Positions 9,301 to 16,045 of a stretch of DNA of 42,409 nucleotides are shown one piece after another (position 1 is the stretch's first letter; each line of letters opens with the position of its first letter). Below the pieces are notes generated by a model. The model searched no databases. It was not told the DNA's origin and saw only the letters and a list, made by a program, of their open reading frames with translations. Source of the stretch: an uncultured Lachnospiraceae bacterium. GTDB taxonomy: Bacteria > Bacillota_A > Clostridia > Lachnospirales > Lachnospiraceae. Both the position numbers and the translations under genes were made by a program. The stretch lies in NCBI GenBank assembly GCA_910577835.1, contig CAJTOU010000021.1, forward strand, positions 15,836 to 58,244, given 5' to 3'.

Positions 9301-9452
9301 CAGATTGGTCTACCAGAGAAGATATTAAGGCTAATCTTGAAGTAGATTTAATTCTTTTGCTTGATAAATATGGATATCCGCCAGTTACAATTGATGATGT
9401 ATATAAAGAGGTGTTGGAGCAGGCGGAAAATTTTAAAAAGTATTCAAAATAA
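6312..9452 (+). CDS. hsdR: Type I restriction endonuclease subunit HsdR
   Basis: A 1046-residue HsdR. The N-terminal nuclease domain shows the PD-(D/E)xK pattern: IPDAIIYINGLP followed by VVLEFKTA (about 135-152). The SF2 translocase motifs follow: Walker A GTTGCGKS (about 290), DEAH in CISDEAHRSQ (about 395), motif III GFTGTP, and motif VI QTISRVNR (about 680). The C-terminal region would bind the methylase core. The protein cuts unmodified DNA after ATP-driven translocation. It is the last gene of the restriction locus, about 155 bases after hsdS, and is preceded by an ATG-TAA start-stop. No break or missing catalytic residue is seen. Confidence 0.95.
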   Translation: MSFNEHTLEMSIIQLLENKKYTHIAGSKLIREKSEILLISDFKEYLHTKYQTDELTDSEIDSILLSLRIVSGSLYEANKIILSKIINGFVFNRGDRKKKDIYIELLDYDNPDNNIFKIVNQLEIEGYNSQIRIPDAIIYINGLPLVVLEFKTAVQENTTILDAYTQLTVRYQRDIPELFKYNAFTVISDGANSKYGSIFSEYDFFYSWRKVNDDDKEMSGINSLFTMIDGLFEKKRLLSVIKNFIYFPDTSDKNLKIVCRYPQYFAVNNLYENIKQHMKPHGDGKGGTYFGTTGCGKSYTMLFLTRMLMRSTYFKSPTIIIITDRTDLDDQLSRQFVSSKEFIGDNHVISIASREKLGEELRGKPSGGVYLTTIQKFTEDTKLLTDRTNIICISDEAHRSQVHLNMKVKVTEKGVNKTYGFAKYLHDSLPNATYVGFTGTPIDATIEVFGNIVGRPYTMTEAVKDEITVNLVYDGRAAKVTLQEDKLKEIEEYYEKCEALGSTEEQLEESKKTLAHLETILGNPKRLDAVAKDFIAHYESRVAEGATVEGKAMFVCANRQIAYAFYKKLMKLRPDWKEKRKAAKGIKLSKKEKQELKPIEKVCMVMTREKDDEKKLYNLLGTKEHRKELDRQFKNVKSNFKIAIVVDMWLTGFDVPCLDTIYIDKPIQQHTLIQTISRVNRVYAGKDKGLIVDYIGIKKNMNIALRKYTNFEKKELDNIHQAVILVKDQLEVLDKMFCHFDSKDFYKGNPVEQLNCLNNAVEYVQLTRDLEVRFMEAVKKMKQAFNLCSYNEQFSGIEIEKVHFYQAVRSVLFKLTKGDAPDITQMNMKVSKLLEEAIRSDGIEELFQTGKHIDVDIFSDEYVARIEKINMPNTRIKALQRLLAYAIEDFRRVNKIKSIEFSERMRKVVDIYNNRRKEEAFANEVLDDLSNQLADLLHELKSEKNSFHDMGIDYEEKAFYDILFTVSKKYEFEYSEDKMIELSKEIKIVVDDKIKYTDWSTREDIKANLEVDLILLLDKYGYPPVTIDDVYKEVLEQAENFKKYSK

Positions 9453-9467
9453 TTTAAAAAAATATAT

Positions 9468-9496
9468 TTGATAGTTTATTACAGCTTAAATAAAAT
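9468..9496 (+). promoter_or_regulatory. Possible sigma-A promoter for the metallophosphatase gene
   Basis: TTGATA and TAAAAT are separated by exactly 17 bases. The region is very AT-rich, so chance matches are likely. It lies about 58 bases before the ATG at 9555. Confidence 0.4.
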
Positions 9497-9554
9497 TTTT
9501 ATAATAGAATAGTTTTGGACAAGTAAAAATTTAAAAGAAAAAAGGAGAAAAAAC

Positions 9555-10412
9555 ATGAAAATAGCAGTATTATCCGATATACATGGAAATTATATAGCAC
9601 TGGAAGAATGTATAAATTATGCATTAGACAAAGGAATAGACACTTTTATTTTTCTTGGAGATTATCTGGGAGAGCTTGCATATCCTCAAAAAACAATGAA
9701 ATTTTTATATTCATTAAAAGAAAAATATCAATGCTGGTTTATCAAAGGAAATAAAGAAAATTATTGGTTAAATTATGACCAGACATGGAAAGAAAATGAT
9801 TCAACAACAGGCGCATTATATTATACATATCATAATCTTACTGATATAGATATGGATTTTTTTCATAAATTAAATGATAAAGAGGAGCTTTCGTTCAACG
9901 GTTTGCCGTCCATAACCATATGTCACGGTTCACCTAACAGAGTAAATGAAAAGCTGCTTCCTGATAATGAAAATACTTTTTCTATTATGGATAATAATAA
10001 AGCTGATTATATTTTATGCGGTCACACTCATATTCAGGGTGTTATTACACATAATCAAAAAGTAGTGTGGAATCCCGGTTCCGTGGGCGTTCCGCTTTAC
10101 AGCAATGGAAAGGCTCAATTTTTGATATTAAGCTCAACAGAAGATTTCACATGGAAAAGTGAGTTTGTATCTTTGGATTATAATGTAGAAAAGGTAATTG
10201 ATGATTTACATTCTTCTGGATTATATAATAAAGCTCCAGGGTGGTCTGCTGTTTCCGAATATCTGCTTAGGACAGGTGAAATTTCTCATGGAAGTGTGCT
10301 GGCACGCGCAATGTTTTTGTGTCGGGAAAAAACAGGACAATGTAACTGGCCGGATGTTCCGGAAGAATACTGGAAGATGGCAATAAACAAAATGATTCCA
10401 CAAACACGCTAA
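9555..10412 (+). CDS. YfcE/MJ0936-like metallophosphatase
   Basis: A 285-residue calcineurin-like phosphoesterase. The metal-binding motifs are in order: DIHGN (8-12), GDYLG (35-39), GNKEN (65-69), CHGSP (about 123), and GHTH (about 156). These coordinate two metal ions for hydrolysis of phosphomono- or diesters; the substrate is not predictable. The C-terminal ~85 residues extend past the usual small YfcE core. The start follows AAAAGGAG. It stands alone, with about 100 AT-rich bases on either side, in the accessory stretch between the restriction genes and the arginine genes. The call at family level is firm. Confidence 0.88.
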   Translation: MKIAVLSDIHGNYIALEECINYALDKGIDTFIFLGDYLGELAYPQKTMKFLYSLKEKYQCWFIKGNKENYWLNYDQTWKENDSTTGALYYTYHNLTDIDMDFFHKLNDKEELSFNGLPSITICHGSPNRVNEKLLPDNENTFSIMDNNKADYILCGHTHIQGVITHNQKVVWNPGSVGVPLYSNGKAQFLILSSTEDFTWKSEFVSLDYNVEKVIDDLHSSGLYNKAPGWSAVSEYLLRTGEISHGSVLARAMFLCREKTGQCNWPDVPEEYWKMAINKMIPQTR

Positions 10413-10522
10413 ATACTGTAAATATATCTCATTAATAAAAATAAGGTCGAATCTATATAAGCATGTTAGATAACATATATAATATAAACATATTTTATTC
10501 ATACTAAAAGGAGGCAGATTCT

Positions 10523-11032
10523 ATGCAAATATGCATTAGAAAATGGAAAATAGAAGATGCCGGAAGTCTGGCACAAATGTTAAATAATAAAAAGGTTTTG
10601 GACAATCTGCGCGATGGAATACCATATCCATACACCGAAGGACATGCAAGGGAATTTATTACGGAGATGCTTTCAGCAGATGAAACAAAAATTTTTGCCT
10701 TTGCAATTACTGTCAATGACCAAGTAGCAGGAAGTATCGGCGTTTTTCGGTGTGATAATATTCATTTCAGAACGGCGGAAATGGGTTATTATATCGGGGA
10801 GGCATATTGGGGAAAGGGAATTATGACAAGCGCGGTAAAACAGACCTGTGATTATGTATTTAAACATACTGATATTGTGAGAATATTTGCAGAGCCATTT
10901 TCATATAATATCGCTTCGTGCCGTGTACTTGAAAAATCAGGATTTCAGTTTGAAGGTTTGCTTAGAAGCAATGCGATTAAAAATGGTAAAATACTAGATA
11001 TGAAGATGTATTCACTGATAAAAGATATTTAA
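10523..11032 (+). CDS. GNAT N-acetyltransferase, RimJ/RimL type
   Basis: A 169-residue GNAT protein. It begins IRKWKIEDAGSLAQMLNN and has the RimJ/RimL-style substrate region (DNLRDGIPYPY) and the acetyl-CoA site GYYIGEAYWGKGIMTSAV at about 91-108. The late segment SCRVLEKSGFQFEGLLRS is the conserved end of this subfamily. Members acetylate ribosomal protein N-termini or small amines; which one applies here cannot be told. The start is supported by AAGGAGG. About 110 bases separate it from the Nudix fusion downstream, with the 13-base repeat GTTGGAAAACAAA at 11084 and 11101 between them. Confidence 0.88.
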   Translation: MQICIRKWKIEDAGSLAQMLNNKKVLDNLRDGIPYPYTEGHAREFITEMLSADETKIFAFAITVNDQVAGSIGVFRCDNIHFRTAEMGYYIGEAYWGKGIMTSAVKQTCDYVFKHTDIVRIFAEPFSYNIASCRVLEKSGFQFEGLLRSNAIKNGKILDMKMYSLIKDI

Positions 11033-11145
11033 GTGGGCTGCATATAAGGGTTATGTATAAAAGAGGATACGTATAAAATGAGGTTGGAAAACAAATTGGA
11101 CGTTGGAAAACAAAGCGAGAAGATTGTGATTAAAAAAGGAGATAT

Positions 11146-11961
11146 ATGCAGGTAAAATTTTACGAAAATGTAAAAGACGAATTATTAAAATTCGCAGTAA
11201 TAGTTTCAAAATCAAATGGCAAATGGGTATTCTGCAAGCATAAAGAAAGAGTTACCTATGAGTGTCCGGGCGGGCATAGAGAGAAAGAGGAAACAATACT
11301 TCAGACAGCAGAAAGAGAATTGAGAGAGGAAACAGGTGCATCCGAATTCCATATAAAACCAATCTGTGTATACTCTGTCATTGGGAAAACCAGATTGAAT
11401 GAATCGGGAGAAGAATCTTACGGAATGCTTTATTATGCCGATATTAAACGCTTTGATTATGGATTGCATAATGAAATAGAAAAAGTTGAACTGTTTGATG
11501 AATTGCCTGAAAAATGGACTTATCCGCAAATACAGCCTTTATTGTTTGCAGAGGTTGAAAAAAGAATACAGCAGGCAAATGTTTGTGAAATAAAAAAACA
11601 TATGAATAAAGCTGATAATGAATTTTGGAATGCATTAGATGAATTGGTTTCTGGTTCTGAAATTATTATTGACAGACCGAAAGGTACAGCACATCCACGT
11701 TTTCCTCATATGATTTATGAAGTTGATTATGGCTATTTGAAAAACACAGCATCTATGGACGGTGCAGGGATAGATGTATGGGTTGGCACGAAAGAAGATA
11801 AAAATGTAGATGCGATTATTTGTACGGTTGATTTGATGAAAAAAGATTCAGAAATTAAAATATTAATTGGCTGCACCGAAGAAGAAAAAGAAATTATATA
11901 TAAAGTACATAATAAGAGTCAGTATATGAAAGGTATTTTAATACGTCGTTCCATTTTGTAG
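11146..11961 (+). CDS. Nudix hydrolase fused to an inorganic-pyrophosphatase-like domain
   Basis: A 271-residue two-domain protein. Residues about 15-140 are a Nudix hydrolase with a complete Nudix box: GGHREKEE, then ERELREETGA (the GX5EX7REUXEEXGU pattern). Residues about 160-271 resemble the short clostridial proteins annotated as inorganic pyrophosphatase: IIIDRPKGTAHPRFP, then VDYGYLKNTASMDGAGIDVW, then the end KGILIRR. Nudix enzymes release phosphate or pyrophosphate from nucleoside diphosphate derivatives, so a fused pyrophosphatase-like domain could consume the product. The C-terminal domain is shorter than classical pyrophosphatase and its activity is unproven. The start follows AAAAAGGAG. 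The Nudix part resembles the protein at 21541. Confidence 0.82.
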   Translation: MQVKFYENVKDELLKFAVIVSKSNGKWVFCKHKERVTYECPGGHREKEETILQTAERELREETGASEFHIKPICVYSVIGKTRLNESGEESYGMLYYADIKRFDYGLHNEIEKVELFDELPEKWTYPQIQPLLFAEVEKRIQQANVCEIKKHMNKADNEFWNALDELVSGSEIIIDRPKGTAHPRFPHMIYEVDYGYLKNTASMDGAGIDVWVGTKEDKNVDAIICTVDLMKKDSEIKILIGCTEEEKEIIYKVHNKSQYMKGILIRRSIL

Positions 11962-11986
11962 ATTTGTAAAATCGGAATTTAAAAAA

Positions 11987-12074
11987 TTGAGTTTGCAAAT
12001 ATCAAAGTTTCAGAGATTGAGTTGACAAATACAAAAGTTTCAAAAATTGTCTTGACAAATAAAAGTTCAGAGAT
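11987..12074. repeat. Three degenerate ~30-bp tandem repeats
   Basis: Units at 11987-12016, 12017-12046 and 12047-12074 share the plan TTGagTtGaCAAATa.cAAAgTTtcagaga. The second and third units contain TTGACA, and the third forms the -35 of a candidate promoter. The repeats lie in the non-coding gap before the SUKH-like gene. Confidence 0.7.
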
Positions 12075-12080
12075 TAAAAA
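12052..12080 (+). promoter_or_regulatory. Candidate promoter for the SUKH-like gene
   Basis: A perfect -35 TTGACA is 17 bases from TAAAAA, a weak -10. It lies 38 bases before the ATG at 12118 and inside the last of three tandem repeats. Confidence 0.45.
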
Positions 12081-12117
12081 TGAAAAACAATAAGTAAAAC
12101 AGTGAGGAGATATAAAA

Positions 12118-12810
12118 ATGAAATATCATGATTTACTGAAATCCATTCAGCATATAAGTAACGGCGTAGTTCCTGATTCAGAGTTTCTTGCTTCTCTGAA
12201 AAAAATTCCAAAAGAGGACTTGAGTGGATTAAATATTTCAAAAGACCTAAAAGAGTTTTTTACCCAAGTGGGGCTTCCGTCAAACATACAGTTTATCAGG
12301 GAACCGGAAGAAGAGGATGTACCGGAGATTTATTTTACACCAGATAAGTTTGCCATAAGAAAAATAGAGCAATCAGAATATTTGTCTTTCGGAGGATGGA
12401 GAACAGAAGACAAGTTATCTGGTGAAATACGGCAAAATGGTACATGCAAAGAGTTGAAAAATACATATGAAGCAGAATATTTGATAGATATCAGTAACGG
12501 AACTATCTGGTATGTAGATTATTTTTATTTAAAGCAGACGGGAGATATCTGGTATTTTACAGATAGTGACCTTAGATTGCAGTTTGTCAACAGCAGCATA
12601 GAGCAGTTTGTATTATCTATGGCATGCTGGAAGAGTTTTTATCCTGAATTTGAGAAAAAATACCTTGAGGCAGATGGAGATTTGGGATATATTTTTGACC
12701 ATGATGAATTTTACGAGCCTTTTCGGAATACTATGCAGATATTGGATGCAAGAGCACTTGAGGGTGAAGTGGACCACTGGAGTTTTATGTGCGATTTGTC
12801 ATTATATTAA
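12118..12810 (+). CDS. SUKH-4-like (SMI1/KNR4-related) protein, possible immunity protein
   Basis: A 230-residue soluble protein. The pattern LKEFFTQVGLPSN, an acidic patch, then the mid-protein EYLIDISNGTIWYVDY and the late SSIEQFVLSMACWKSFYP matches the overall plan of SUKH-superfamily immunity proteins, most like the SUKH-4 group. Such proteins neutralise nuclease or other toxins of contact-dependent or polymorphic toxin systems, though many are orphans. No toxin gene is adjacent, so a role is only inferred. It starts after GAGGAG and is followed by a long stem-loop at 12872, suggesting a single-gene unit. I recognise the fold pattern, not a close relative. Confidence 0.62.
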   Translation: MKYHDLLKSIQHISNGVVPDSEFLASLKKIPKEDLSGLNISKDLKEFFTQVGLPSNIQFIREPEEEDVPEIYFTPDKFAIRKIEQSEYLSFGGWRTEDKLSGEIRQNGTCKELKNTYEAEYLIDISNGTIWYVDYFYLKQTGDIWYFTDSDLRLQFVNSSIEQFVLSMACWKSFYPEFEKKYLEADGDLGYIFDHDEFYEPFRNTMQILDARALEGEVDHWSFMCDLSLY

Positions 12811-12871
12811 AATTAAGAAATATAATGACTGCTGCCAAAATAACTGTTTATAAAATAATAAATATATAAGT

Positions 12872-12973
12872 AAGGGGCTGTCGCATGAAGCAGAATACAT
12901 ACAATATATAGTATATCAGAAAATTAAAAATCATTATATATTGTATCAATCTTTTTAATGCACAGTCCCTTTT
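12872..12973. terminator. Long stem-loop after the SUKH-like gene
   Basis: Outer arms AAGGGGCTGTCGCAT and ATGCACAGTCCCTTTT pair with minor mismatches, and an inner TACAATATATA/TATATATTGTA pair extends the structure. The T-run after the second arm fits a rho-independent terminator on the plus strand. It shares GGCTGTYGC with hairpins at 22548 and 40787. Confidence 0.65.
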
Positions 12974-13011
12974 CATTTGGTCCGTTTAACAAGTTGACAA
13001 AGTTCAGTTAA

Positions 13012-13122
13012 TTATTTGTTTACTATTCTGTCCTGCACTTGTGTGCAATCTTCACATCGCTCCAGATTATCTAACTGCATTTTACATAATATTTTGGTAA
13101 GTTCCTTATAAATAGCACTGTT
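13012..13122 (-). pseudogene. 3' fragment of an unknown gene cut by the IS605-like element
   Basis: On the minus strand, directly outside the element, a frame runs to TAA at 13012-13014 and ends LERCEDCTQVQDRIVNK. It is about 36 codons with no start of its own. The CEDC pair is the only notable motif. It does not look like the missing end of the epimerase on the other side of the element, so the two flanks probably were not one gene, or sequence was lost when the element moved. Not identified. Confidence 0.35.
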
Positions 13123-13290
13123 GTGAACTACCCATTGTCTAAAGCCAATGGGCTTCCTGCTTCATCGACCTCGTAACCTACTATCTAATGGCAGCTCCTT
13201 TGAAGCTGCTACCCTATTCCACAGGCGTAAATTCGGGCCGCACCAGCCCTATAACGGTTTATACCATACATCACGTCATACATTGAAAAT
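13123..13290 (-). ncRNA. Stand-alone omega-RNA-like end
   Basis: Read on the minus strand, this part resembles the structured 3' end of TnpB-linked omega RNAs. An inner hairpin GCAGCT/AGCTGC (near 13190-13210) is followed by a GAGGTCGATGAAGCAGG linker and the terminal hairpin CCCATTG/CAATGGG, then the element end. Any guide would be the flank from 13122 downward, within the unknown gene tail. No nuclease gene accompanies it. Whether it is transcribed, or usable by a TnpB in trans, is unknown. Confidence 0.4.
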
Positions 13291-13443
13291 GTATGACCTA
13301 AAGTACCTTGTATATTTTACGTGCTGGAGGAAAGCTTGGTTTTCGCATAATATTTCCCAGCACAACCATATATATACAGTTATCAATGTTCATGTATGAG
13401 TAAATTATAGCATAAAGTGAAAATTATTGCAAGAGTTAATTTT

Positions 13444-13485
13444 GTGGTCTTAACCCACCGTCTAAAGCCAGTGGGTTAAGACCAC
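13444..13485. repeat. 15-bp perfect inverted repeat at the element end
   Basis: Arms GTGGTCTTAACCCAC and GTGGGTTAAGACCAC flank a 12-base loop containing TCTAAAGCC. It is the strongest hairpin in the window without a T-run, and fits a TnpA recognition hairpin. Confidence 0.8.
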
Positions 13486-13487
13486 AT

Positions 13488-13966
13488 TATTTCAACATAC
13501 TCAATTATTTCTCTTATGGAAATAGTTCCTTCTGAGCTTCCGTTAATTGCACCTCTGACATCTTTATCAACCAAAAAAGCCATAAATTTTCCGGCTTCAT
13601 CAGAACGGATATATCCCATCTGACAATCCAGATTATCTATATTCATCGGGATAGATTTCATGGTATGTTCCACATAATACAACAATCTTTTTGTATAATC
13701 ATCTTTGCCTATTGCAAAGGGATATCTCACTGCAATCCAATTTCTATCAGAATATTCCTGCCATAAAGCACGCTCAACCTGCCGCTCAACGCATTTTTCA
13801 TGCTTGTTTCATTTGTTCTTTCAATAGTAATCCGTTTCACTCTGTCGCCATATTCATCAGATACTTTTCCCCTTGTAGCGATTGTGACATCATGACCTTT
13901 TGCTAAAAGTTCATTTACCATATGTATGCCAAAAAATCTAGTACCACCTATTACTAAAATTTTCAT
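13488..13966 (-). pseudogene. NAD-dependent epimerase/dehydratase, broken by an internal deletion and an insertion
   Basis: From ATG 13966 (after GGAGGAG) the frame reads MKILVIGGTRFFGIHMVNELL, with the Rossmann GGTxFxG motif, and stops in altered sequence near 13727. Another frame picks up ALWQEYSDRNWIAVRYPF and continues with YPFAIGKDDYTKRL and GYIRSDEAGKF until the IS605-like element begins at about 13487. Family members are roughly 280-300 residues. Here some 80-90 middle residues, including the expected catalytic region, are gone, and the C-terminal ~60 are replaced by the element. The internal join lies at a short direct repeat (TTGAGC-ggcagg-TTGAGC), suggesting slippage deletion. It is not functional. 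Confidence 0.82.
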
Positions 13967-13993
13967 TATTTTCTCCTCCCCAAATTTCAATTT

Positions 13994-15214
13994 CTATTTC
14001 TTCTCTGTCTCAGCCATTTTCATAGCGCGAACCTTTAATGAAAGTCCAAACAGATTAATAAATCCTTCTGCATCATGATGGTCATACAAATCACCGGTAG
14101 TAAAACTTGCGATTGACTCATTATACAGAGAATATGGCGAGGTGGAACCAGCTTTAATAATATTACCCTTATACAGCTTCATCTTTACATCGCCAGTCAC
14201 ATATTCCTGTGTAGATTCCACAAATGCCTGAAGTGCCTCGCGAAGAGGAGTAAACCATTTTCCTTCATATACAACATCTGCAAATTTATCACCAACCGTT
14301 TTCTTAAATGCAAGCGTATCCCTGTCAAGAATCAGTTCTTCAAGCTGCATATGAGCTTCCATAAGAATTGTTCCGCCTGGAGTTTCATAAACACCGCGGG
14401 ATTTCATACCTACCACACGATTTTCTACAATATCAACAATACCGATGCCATGCTTTCCGCCAAGCGCATTTAATTTCACAATAATATCAGAGGCCTTCAT
14501 TTTTTCACCATTCAATGCAACCGGTTTTCCTTTTTCAAAGGACAGGGTAATATATTCGCCCTCTTCCGGCGCTTTCTCCGGTGTAGTTCCAAGCACTAAC
14601 AGGTGGTCAAAATTCGGTTCATTGGCAGGGTCTTCAAGCTCAAGTCCCTCATGGCTGATATGCCACAGATTACGGTCGCGGCTGTAACTGGAATCTGCTG
14701 CAAAAGGCAGGTCGATACCATGTGCCTTGCAGTATTCAATCTCTGCTTCTCTGGAATCCATCTTCCATGTTTCGTTGCATCTCCATGGAGCAATAATTTG
14801 TAAATCAGGAGCAAGTGCTTTAATGGTAAGCTCAAAACGTACTTGGTCGTTTCCCTTTCCGGTAGCGCCATGACAAATAGCGACAGCACCTTCTTTTCTT
14901 GCGATTTCCACCAGACGCTTTGCAATTACCGGACGAGCCATGGAAGTACCGAGCAGATATTTGTTTTCGTATACGGCGTCTGCCTCTACGCAAGGCAGAA
15001 TATAATCATCTACAAATTCATCTGTCAAATCTTCTATATACAGTTTTGCAGCTCCGGAAAGCTTTGCTCTTTCTTCAAGTCCGTCAATTTCATTGCCTTG
15101 TCCTACATCTGCACATACACAGATAACATCATAATCATAGTTTTCCTTTAACCATGGAATAATAGCAGTGGTATCAAGACCGCCTGAGTAAGCTAAAATA
15201 ACTTTGTCTTTCAT
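13994..15214 (-). CDS. argG: Argininosuccinate synthase
   Basis: A 406-residue ArgG, the usual length. It joins citrulline and aspartate with ATP to form argininosuccinate in the cytoplasm. The N-terminal AYSGGLDTTAIIPWL is the PP-loop ATP site (8-22). Other family blocks are present: CHGATGKGNDQVRFE (about 115), DSSYSRDRNLWHISHEG (about 175), and KGVYETPGG-type sequence in SRGVYETPGGTIL. The frame is open further upstream, but MKDKVILAYSGG at 15214 follows GGAGGA at 7 bases and matches the family start. argG diverges from argCJBD; the shared control region holds ARG-box-like sequences. argH, its usual partner, is not in the window. Confidence 0.96.
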   Translation of the reverse strand: MKDKVILAYSGGLDTTAIIPWLKENYDYDVICVCADVGQGNEIDGLEERAKLSGAAKLYIEDLTDEFVDDYILPCVEADAVYENKYLLGTSMARPVIAKRLVEIARKEGAVAICHGATGKGNDQVRFELTIKALAPDLQIIAPWRCNETWKMDSREAEIEYCKAHGIDLPFAADSSYSRDRNLWHISHEGLELEDPANEPNFDHLLVLGTTPEKAPEEGEYITLSFEKGKPVALNGEKMKASDIIVKLNALGGKHGIGIVDIVENRVVGMKSRGVYETPGGTILMEAHMQLEELILDRDTLAFKKTVGDKFADVVYEGKWFTPLREALQAFVESTQEYVTGDVKMKLYKGNIIKAGSTSPYSLYNESIASFTTGDLYDHHDAEGFINLFGLSLKVRAMKMAETEKK

Positions 15215-15288
15215 TGGGTATTCCTCCATAATATATGTATTATTTCTGTTTGTTGCGATTTCTAATAAAAATCGTTTTACCAGTGAGA

Positions 15289-15317
15289 AGTATACAACAG
15301 ATAGTAAGAAAATGCAA
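15289..15317 (-). promoter_or_regulatory. Sigma-A promoter for argG
   Basis: On the minus strand TTGCAT and TATACT are separated by exactly 17 bases, about 75 bases before the argG ATG. The leader that would result contains a small hairpin (CGATTT/AAATCG, near 15255-15275). TATGAATATTTATA at 15336-15349, just upstream of the -35, resembles half of an ARG box. Confidence 0.65.
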
Positions 15318-15664
15318 TAGAAAAATATAAAAAAATATGAATATTTATAAAAGCAGAGATATATGTGAAAATACAAAAAATACTATAAAACAGTAATAAA
15401 ACATAAACTTATGAGACGAAAAAATGTATAATATACAATCTGAATGAATAATTATAGAAGTGAGATGGATATCTGTCGGGCAGTTTATAATAAAAAAGAA
15501 ACGAAAGTAGAAAAAGGGGTTGAAAATGGGGAGAAAAATAGCTATGATAAAAGCGCTAAAATAGAAAATAGAAAGAATAAACTAAAAAATAAAGAGAGAT
15601 ATATATTCAAAATAAAGCAGTGCAGAAAAATTTATAAATGCAGTAGAAGAATTTATAAAGATTT

Positions 15665-15680
15665 TTGAATAATTATGCAA
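15665..15680. promoter_or_regulatory. ARG-box-like site 1
   Basis: TTGAATAATTATGCAA is close to the ArgR/AhrC half-site plan TGAATAWWWATTCA. Its reverse complement nearly recurs at 15757-15771. In AT-rich DNA such matches need care. Confidence 0.45.
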
Positions 15681-15756
15681 AAAAGATAGGATATAAAATA
15701 AAATCAATTTTATTTATTGATATACTTAAAAAAATAAAAATATATAGAAAAACTAC

Positions 15757-15771
15757 TTGCATAATATTCAA
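15757..15771. promoter_or_regulatory. ARG-box-like site 2
   Basis: TTGCATAATATTCAA; its reverse complement TTGAATATTATGCAA differs from site 1 by one base of length. The two sites lie head to head about 92 bases apart, a spacing that could allow looping by a hexameric ArgR. Confidence 0.45.
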
Positions 15772-15877
15772 TATAATTGTATAATTATAAAATCTGCTTT
15801 GAAAAGAAAATAAGTGATTTTTAAGAGAGCTTTAAAGTTGTTCAATAATAAAAATCTGAAGAACTGCTTATAAAAAT

Positions 15878-15898
15878 TATGAATAAACACTATTCACA
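15878..15898. promoter_or_regulatory. ARG-box-like site 3
   Basis: TATGAATAAACACTATTCACA is an imperfect palindrome of the TGAATA...TATTCA type, with a wider centre than standard. It lies 40 bases upstream of the argC -35, a plausible repressor position. Confidence 0.45.
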
Positions 15899-15937
15899 AG
15901 GGTTATAAGCAAGATATGGGAATGGTGTAAAAATATG

Positions 15938-15966
15938 TTTACATTATTGCAAAAATAAGATACACT
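15938..15966 (+). promoter_or_regulatory. Sigma-A promoter for argC
   Basis: TTTACA and TACACT are separated by exactly 17 bases. Transcription would start near 15973, giving a leader of about 70 bases before the argC ATG at 16046. Confidence 0.65.
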
Positions 15967-16045
15967 ATAACACTGGTTGCAGCTGTATATTATTGAAACA
16001 GCAGCAAAAAGCAGAGATATTAGGAAAAGGAAAGGAAGCAAAAGA

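Larger units (their letters stand above)
13123..13487. mobile_element. Transposase-less IS200/IS605 derivative (PATE/MITE-like), ~365 bp
   Basis: Both ends carry subterminal hairpins with the loop motif TCTAAAGCC: CCCATTG/CAATGGG at 13131-13152 and a 15-bp perfect stem at 13444-13485. The left limit GTGAACTACCC matches the GTCAACTACCC at the RNA end of the complete IS605 element. No transposase or tnpB frame lies inside; an 83-codon open frame on the plus strand (13148-13399) overlaps the structured part and is unlikely to be a gene. It interrupts the 3' end of an epimerase gene. Such elements move through a TnpA supplied in trans. Confidence 0.7.
15318..15937. other. AT-rich divergent control region between argG and argC
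   Basis: About 620 bases of very AT-rich sequence without a convincing gene. A lysine-rich open frame at 15444-15668 lacks a ribosome site and looks like chance. The visible content is regulatory: ARG-box-like sites at 15665, 15757 and 15878, and the two promoters at its margins. No T-box signature (TGGNACCGCG) was found. Confidence 0.55.

Noticed and set aside
11987..12074. CRISPR-like array
   Set aside because: Units are degenerate and contiguous with no spacers, and no cas gene is present.
9555..12810. Prophage or integrative element
   Set aside because: No integrase, capsid, relaxase or attachment-site pair was seen; the genes look like single accessory genes.
13148..13399. 83-codon open frame in the IS605 derivative
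   Set aside because: It overlaps the structured RNA-like part, has no ribosome site and no recognisable protein features.
15444..15668. 74-codon Lys-rich open frame upstream of argC
   Set aside because: AT-rich low-complexity sequence without a ribosome site; composition explains it.
15215..16045. Possible T-box or riboswitch before argC or argG
   Set aside because: No TGGNACCGCG or other riboswitch core was found; ARG-box-like sites explain control better.
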